A DNA stretch of 10,639 nt from contig JALQUQ010000073.1 of assembly GCA_023263735.1 (NCBI GenBank), forward strand, positions 1-10,639. The letters run 5' to 3'. Position 1 is the first letter of the stretch. Each line of letters begins with the position of its first letter. The position numbers and the translations under genes were made by a program. A model generated the notes under the pieces. That model did not search any database. It was not told where the DNA came from and saw only the letters and a list, made by a program, of their open reading frames with translations. This document shows, one piece after another, positions 6,650-10,639 of the stretch. The DNA is from Paracoccaceae bacterium (GTDB lineage Bacteria > Pseudomonadota > Alphaproteobacteria > Rhodobacterales > Rhodobacteraceae).

Positions 6650-7117
6650 ATGAAATCGCTTCTTGCTACGCTTGCGCTGACCACCGCACTGACTCTGCCG
6701 GGTCTGGCCATGGCGCGCACGGTGACTTTGACCACCACGCTGAACAGCTATGGCGGCCCGGGTGCCTATCTGGCCTATTACGTCACCGACGCATCGGGCG
6801 CCTATGTCGGAAGCCTGTGGATGGCAGGCGGCAAGTCGAAATATTACCAGCATCTGCGCGACTGGTACGCCGCCACCGGCGGCGATCTGGGCCAGATCAA
6901 CGGCATCACCGGGGCCAGCGTCGGCTCGGGGCGCAGTCTGGAAATCTCGATGGATTTGGCCGATACGCTGTTTGACGCGGGATATACCCTGCACATCGAC
7001 TCGGCGGTGGAAGACATGCGCGAAAGCCCGAATGAAATCGCCGTACCGCTGACGACCGCGGGCGCCGGGCAGGCCGTTCCGGGTCGCCGCTACATCGCCA
7101 GCTTCACCTATCAATAA
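6650..7117 (+). CDS. Exported DUF2271-like protein with a flavinylation-type motif
   Basis: 155 aa. A signal peptide (MKSLLATLALTTALTLPGLAMA, cut near residue 22) is followed by a beta-rich domain matching my memory of DUF2271 proteins: YLAYYVTDASGAYVGSLWMAGGKSKYYQHLRDWY, then GGDLGQINGITGASVGSGRSLEI. Residues 84-90, NGITGAS, resemble the Dxx[ST]GA[ST] motif at which ApbE enzymes attach FMN to Ser/Thr; here Asn replaces the usual Asp and S90 would be the acceptor. DUF2271 genes commonly sit beside apbE and PepSY-TM reductase genes, as here. I infer a periplasmic carrier taking electrons from the membrane reductase. SD-like AAAGGA precedes the ATG; the next gene starts 12 bp on. The family call is fairly sure; flavinylation is a hypothesis. 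Confidence 0.82.
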   Translation: MKSLLATLALTTALTLPGLAMARTVTLTTTLNSYGGPGAYLAYYVTDASGAYVGSLWMAGGKSKYYQHLRDWYAATGGDLGQINGITGASVGSGRSLEISMDLADTLFDAGYTLHIDSAVEDMRESPNEIAVPLTTAGAGQAVPGRRYIASFTYQ

Positions 7118-7129
7118 GGGGGTCAACCC

Positions 7130-9337
7130 ATGATCCGCGCGCTTCACCGTTGGCCGGGGCTGGTCGCCCTTGTCTTTCTGACCGTCCTCGCGCTCAGCGG
7201 TGCGGCGCTGTCGGTCTTTCCGACGGCCGAACATCTGGCGGCACCGCAGGCCGTGGCCACCCAAAACGTGGCCGATCTGGCCGCGCGGGTTGCCGCCACG
7301 CATCCGGGTCTGGAGGAAATCCGCCGCTCGCCCTCGGGCAAAATCACGGCCTGGTGGTTCAACGGCGGCAACCCCGGTTCCGCGGTGGTCGATCCGACCA
7401 CGGGGACCGATGTCGGATCGGCCGATCCGAATGCGGTCGAACGCTGGCTGACCGATCTGCACCGGTCGTTGTTTCTGGACGATGCGGGCCGGTTGGTGAT
7501 GGCTGCCGGGGCCGCCGCCATGGTTCTGCTGGCCCTGTCGGGGGCGGCGCTGGTGGCGCGGCGCACGGGCGGATGGCGGCGCTGGTTCACCCGGTTGCGT
7601 GGCCCGCTGGCCGGGCGGCTGCACACCGAAATCGCCCGGATCGCCGTGATTGGCCTTGCGCTGTCGGGGGCAACAGCCCTGTGGATGACCGCCTCGACCT
7701 TTGACCTTTTGCCCGACAGCGCAGCCCGCCCGCCCGAACCGGCGACGGTCAGCGGACAGATGCTGTTCCCGCTTGAGCAGATGGCCGCGCTGCAAGAGGT
7801 GCCGGTCGAAAGCTTTCGGAAACTCAGCTTTCCCTATGAAGGCGATGCGCAGGATTATTTCACCCTGTCCACCGACAGCGGAACCGGCCTGATCGATCAG
7901 GGCACGGGCCAGATGCTGACGTGGGTTGACCTGTCCCTGTGGCAGCGCGTGTCGGAAACCATTTACATGCTGCACACCGGACAAGGTGCCTCGGTGCTGG
8001 GGCTGATCCTTGGCCTGATCGCGCTTGGCGTTCCGGTGATGGGGGTGACGGGCGCGGTGATCTGGGTCGCCGGGATGCAGGGTCGTCCGCGACTGAAAGA
8101 CAACGCCCCCGCAAACCGGGCAGAGACCGTGATCCTTGTCGGCTCCGAAGGGGGAAGCACTTGGGGATTTGCCTCAACGCTGGCGGCGTCGCTGCGAATG
8201 GGGGGGCAAGCCGTGCATATCGCCCCGATGTCTGGGTTTGACCCGGCCCGGCATTCCCATGTGGAGCGCTATCTGATCCTTGCCGCCACCTATGGCGATG
8301 GCGCGGCCCCCAGTTCGGCCAAAGGGTTCCTCGACCGGCTGGCACGCCTGACAAAGGCACCGGTTGCGCCGCTTGCCGTCCTTGGGTTTGGCGACCGCAG
8401 CTTTCCCGCCTACTCCGCCTTTGCGGCCGAGGTCGAGGCCGCCGCCCGGGCCAAGGGGTGGGCCGCGTTGCTGCCGCTTGACACCGTTGACCGCCAATCG
8501 CCGCAAGATTTCGCGCGGTGGGGGCGGGCTTTGGGGCAGGCCCTTGGTCTGACACTTGACCTTGACCATCAACCGGCCCGCCCGGCGGCCGATGACCTGA
8601 CCCTGATCTCGCGCCGCGATTACGGCGAGGCCGTGCAGGCCCCGACGGCGATCCTGCGCTTTGCCCTGCCCCGCGCGTCGCTTTGGGCGCGCCTGATGGG
8701 CAAGGGGTTTGCACGGTTTCAGGCTGGCGATCTGCTGGGCATTCTGCCCGATGGCGCCGTCACGCCCCGCTTTTACTCTCTGGCCTCGGGGGTGGGCGAT
8801 GGGTTTGTGGAAATCGTGGTGAAAAAGCATCCCGGCGGCCTGTGCTCTGGTCAGTTGCTGGCGCTTGAGCCGGGCGATACCGTGCAGGCGTTCTTGCGTC
8901 GCAATCCGGGCTTCCATGCCGGGCGGGACACATCGCCCCTGATCCTGATCGGCGCAGGCACCGGAATTGGGCCGCTGGCCGGCATCATCCGCGCCAACAC
9001 GCGCCGCCGCCCGGTGCATCTGTTCTTTGGGATGCGCCATCCCGACAGCGATTTCCTGTATGGCCACGATCTTGCCCAGTGGCAGGTCGAGGGGCGGCTG
9101 GCGGGGCTGTCCACCGCCGTGTCGCGCGGGGCCAAGCCGCATTATGTGCAAGATGCCGTTCGGGCCGAAGCGCAGCAGGTGGCCGAAGCGGTCCGCCAAG
9201 GCGCAAAGATCATGGTCTGCGGCGGGCGTGACATGGCTCAAGGTGTGGGTCGTGCGTTGGAGGATATTCTGGCCCCGATGGGTCTGACCCCCGCCCATCT
9301 CAAGGCCGGAGGAAGGTATGTCGAAGATGTCTACTGA
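7130..9337 (+). CDS. PepSY-TM / flavodoxin / NADPH flavin reductase fusion protein
   Basis: 735 aa. Residues 1-320 form the PepSY-associated membrane part, with helices near 10-30, 122-143, 168-188 and 286-315. Conserved His H6 (LHRWPG), H111 (LHRSLF), H165 (RLHTEIAR) and H282 (MLHTGQG) are likely haem ligands. Residues 332-475 are flavodoxin-like (ILVGSEGGSTWGFA, LAATYGDGAAPSSA, LGFGDRSFPAYSAF). Residues 490-735 are a CysJ/P450-reductase-type module: FAD motif RFYSLAS (547-553), GGLCS (569-573), pyridine-nucleotide loop LIGAGTGIGPLAG (606-618), SR (665-666) with KPHYVQ (669-674) as in NADPH-specific enzymes, CGG (697-699) and terminal Tyr in VEDVY. It should move electrons from cytosolic NADPH across the inner membrane, perhaps to Fe(III)-chelates or the exported DUF2271-like protein. 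The next gene overlaps it by 20 bp. Confidence 0.93.
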   Translation: MIRALHRWPGLVALVFLTVLALSGAALSVFPTAEHLAAPQAVATQNVADLAARVAATHPGLEEIRRSPSGKITAWWFNGGNPGSAVVDPTTGTDVGSADPNAVERWLTDLHRSLFLDDAGRLVMAAGAAAMVLLALSGAALVARRTGGWRRWFTRLRGPLAGRLHTEIARIAVIGLALSGATALWMTASTFDLLPDSAARPPEPATVSGQMLFPLEQMAALQEVPVESFRKLSFPYEGDAQDYFTLSTDSGTGLIDQGTGQMLTWVDLSLWQRVSETIYMLHTGQGASVLGLILGLIALGVPVMGVTGAVIWVAGMQGRPRLKDNAPANRAETVILVGSEGGSTWGFASTLAASLRMGGQAVHIAPMSGFDPARHSHVERYLILAATYGDGAAPSSAKGFLDRLARLTKAPVAPLAVLGFGDRSFPAYSAFAAEVEAAARAKGWAALLPLDTVDRQSPQDFARWGRALGQALGLTLDLDHQPARPAADDLTLISRRDYGEAVQAPTAILRFALPRASLWARLMGKGFARFQAGDLLGILPDGAVTPRFYSLASGVGDGFVEIVVKKHPGGLCSGQLLALEPGDTVQAFLRRNPGFHAGRDTSPLILIGAGTGIGPLAGIIRANTRRRPVHLFFGMRHPDSDFLYGHDLAQWQVEGRLAGLSTAVSRGAKPHYVQDAVRAEAQQVAEAVRQGAKIMVCGGRDMAQGVGRALEDILAPMGLTPAHLKAGGRYVEDVY

Positions 9338-10298
9338 TCTGGTGCGCCACGCCCTGAACGGGCCGACCATGGGCACGCGGTGGACCGCGCTGTTCTTTGC
9401 CGGCCCGGCTTTTGACCCGGCTCCGGTGCAGGCCCAGCTTCAGGCGGCGGTTGATCAGGTCGATGCGCAAATGTCGACATGGACCCCGCACAGCGATCTG
9501 ATGCGCCTGAACGCGGCCCCGGTTGGGGAATGGCACGACATTCCCCTTGACCTGGCGCAGGTGGTGGATCTGGGGTTGGCCATCGGGCGCGCCTCGGGCG
9601 GGGCGTTTGACATCGGGATGGGTGACCCGGTGCGCGCTTGGGGCTTTGGCCCCGACGCCGCCGACCCCCAGTCCATCCGCGCCGCGATCGACGCCCCCCA
9701 CCGCCCAGCCTATGAGGTGCTGGAGCGGAATGGCCACCAAATCCGAAAATCCGCCCCCATCGCGCTGGACCTGAACGGCATTGCCAAAGGCTATGGCGTG
9801 GATCGGCTGGCCGATGTCTTGCGCGATCATGGCATTGTCGATGCTTTGGTGGGCATCGATGGCGAAATGCGCGCAACCGGCCTGCGCCCCGACGGCACCC
9901 CTTGGACCATCGCCGTCGAAGCGCCTGACCGGCACCGGCGCGCCCCCCATTCCATTTTGGCGCTTGAGGATGCGGCGGTCGCAACCTCGGGCGATTACCG
10001 GCATTGGGTGACCGTGAATGGCCGCCCCCTGTCGCATACGATGGACCCGGCCCGTGGGGCGCCGCTTCGGTCGTCGCCCGCGTCGGTCACAGTGATCGCA
10101 CCGACCTGCGCGATGGCGGATGCTTGGGCCACCGCGCTGATGGTTCTGGGCGAAAAGGCCGGTGCCCGCCTTGCGCGGCAACAAGGTCTCGACACCCTGT
10201 TTCTGACCCGCGATGATGCGGGTGGCGTGCAAAGCCTTGCCGTTGGACGCCTTTTTTCGGAACAGACCGCGGCCCCGGCCCCGGTCGCAGGAGACTGA
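9318..10298 (+). CDS. apbE: FAD:protein FMN transferase (ApbE/Ftp family)
   Basis: 326 aa. It hydrolyses FAD and attaches FMN through a phosphoester to Ser/Thr of target redox proteins. Motifs: GPTMGTRW (15-22), MSTWTPHSDLMRLN (52-65), GGAFDIGMGDPVRAWGFGP (94-112), DLNGIAKGYGVDRLAD (151-166), VGIDGEMRATG (178-188), TSGDYRHW (223-230), LSHTMDPARGAPL (238-250) and ADAWATAL (267-274). D268 and T272 in the last are the usual Mg-binding positions. No signal peptide or lipobox is seen, unlike classic periplasmic ApbE, so it may act in the cytosol. The ATG at 9318 fits GGAGGAAGG (9308-9316); ATG 9327 is an alternative. Overlap with the reductase gene suggests coupling. The DUF2271-like protein two genes upstream is its likely substrate. 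Confidence 0.94.
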   Translation: MSKMSTDLVRHALNGPTMGTRWTALFFAGPAFDPAPVQAQLQAAVDQVDAQMSTWTPHSDLMRLNAAPVGEWHDIPLDLAQVVDLGLAIGRASGGAFDIGMGDPVRAWGFGPDAADPQSIRAAIDAPHRPAYEVLERNGHQIRKSAPIALDLNGIAKGYGVDRLADVLRDHGIVDALVGIDGEMRATGLRPDGTPWTIAVEAPDRHRRAPHSILALEDAAVATSGDYRHWVTVNGRPLSHTMDPARGAPLRSSPASVTVIAPTCAMADAWATALMVLGEKAGARLARQQGLDTLFLTRDDAGGVQSLAVGRLFSEQTAAPAPVAGD

Positions 10299-10302
10299 CC
10301 CC

Positions 10303-10639
10303 GTGGATCACGCGCAGACTGACCGGCTCAAGACGCTTCTTTTGGTCCTCGCGCTGGTGGGGCTGGTGGGGGGGCTCGCGCTGAATTTCGGCGGAAAGGC
10401 CGATCTGGCGCATCAGGTCTGGTTTGCGGGCGTCGTGCCCGTTCTGGCGGCCTTGGTGGTGGAAATCCTGCGCAGTCTGGCACGGGGCGAGGTCGGGCTT
10501 GATATCGTGGCCGCGCTGTCGATGTCGGCCGCCTTGGTCTTTGGCGACACGCTGGCCGCCGCCGTGGTTGCCCTGATGTATTCCGGGGGCACGTTTCTGG
10601 AAAGCTTTGCCGAAGGCCGGGCGCGGCGCGAAATTCGCG
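10303..10639 (+). CDS. Heavy-metal P-type ATPase (P1B), N-terminal part only
   Basis: Starts at GTG 10303, with AGGAG (10289-10293) nine bases upstream, 4 bp after the apbE stop, and stays open to the window end (112 codons). It has three to four hydrophobic segments (LLLVLALVGLVGGLAL; VWFAGVVPVLAALVVEIL). The region GEVGLDIVAALSMSAALVFGDTLAAAVVALMYSGGTFLESFAEGRARREI matches the P1B pattern of D-x-x-A followed by G, a membrane helix, then LE-x-x-A-E-x-R-A-R-R. No N-terminal HMA (CxxC) domain is present. Metal specificity cannot be told because the CPx helix and phosphorylation domain lie outside the window. Membership of the operon points to metal export or metal supply linked to the reductase system. 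Confidence 0.85.
   Translation, partial: MDHAQTDRLKTLLLVLALVGLVGGLALNFGGKADLAHQVWFAGVVPVLAALVVEILRSLARGEVGLDIVAALSMSAALVFGDTLAAAVVALMYSGGTFLESFAEGRARREIR

Noticed and set aside
7661..7675. SGAT (residues 179-182) in the reductase fusion as a second flavinylation site
   Set aside because: It sits inside a predicted membrane helix (IGLALSGATALW), lacks the upstream Asp, and similar small-residue SGA motifs recur in the other helices of this protein.
6191..7984. A 597-codon open frame on the - strand
   Set aside because: It lies opposite three well-supported + strand genes. Its product is basic, Gln/Arg/Gly-rich with no domain, as expected from the complement of GC-rich codons. The same applies to long - strand frames at 1737-2729, 8174-9376 and 9300-10232, and to the + strand frame at 3210-4328 opposite the kinase.

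Overview
The window looks like chromosome from an alphaproteobacterium of the Rhodobacteraceae/Paracoccaceae type. The DNA is GC-rich with strongly GC-biased third codon positions. The gene order HIG1-like twin-membrane protein, PduO-type cobalamin adenosyltransferase, etfB, etfA is one I associate with that family. This is judgement from protein sequence and synteny; no search was run. I see no rRNA, tRNA, CRISPR array, insertion sequence or other sign of mobile DNA.

Left block (1-2857, + strand): the last codons of a gene that resembles a short-chain dehydrogenase, a 69-aa twin-membrane protein translationally coupled to ATP:cob(I)alamin adenosyltransferase, then the coupled electron transfer flavoprotein genes etfB-etfA, closed by a strong rho-independent terminator (2831-2857). 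This is housekeeping metabolism: B12 activation and electron delivery from acyl-CoA dehydrogenases to the quinone pool.

Middle (2974-4966, - strand): an OmpR-type response regulator and its QseC-like sensor kinase, overlapping by 4 bp. As read here, the kinase has a frameshift that puts its last ATP-binding (GxGLGL) box out of frame.

Right block (5119-10639, + strand), divergent from the two-component system: an exported PepSY protein and a b561-type cytochrome b (ended by a terminator at 6098-6128); then a second unit with an exported Asp-rich protein, an exported DUF2271-like protein carrying a flavinylation-like motif, a 735-aa PepSY-TM/flavodoxin/NADPH-reductase fusion, an ApbE FMN transferase and the start of a metal P-type ATPase. 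Together they read as a transmembrane electron wire: cytosolic NADPH, then FAD/FMN of the fusion, then membrane haem, then a covalent FMN or metal in the periplasm, matured by ApbE and plausibly tied to metal reduction, uptake or efflux.

The most notable non-coding signal is a four-half-site array (heptamers like CCTGACG at offsets 0, 11, 33 and 44; first two on +, last two inverted). It occurs with identical geometry before both right-hand transcription units (5018-5068 and 6132-6182). It is a good candidate operator for the adjacent response regulator and would join both units into one regulon. A tandem set of related half-sites also lies just beyond the kinase gene (2928-2956).
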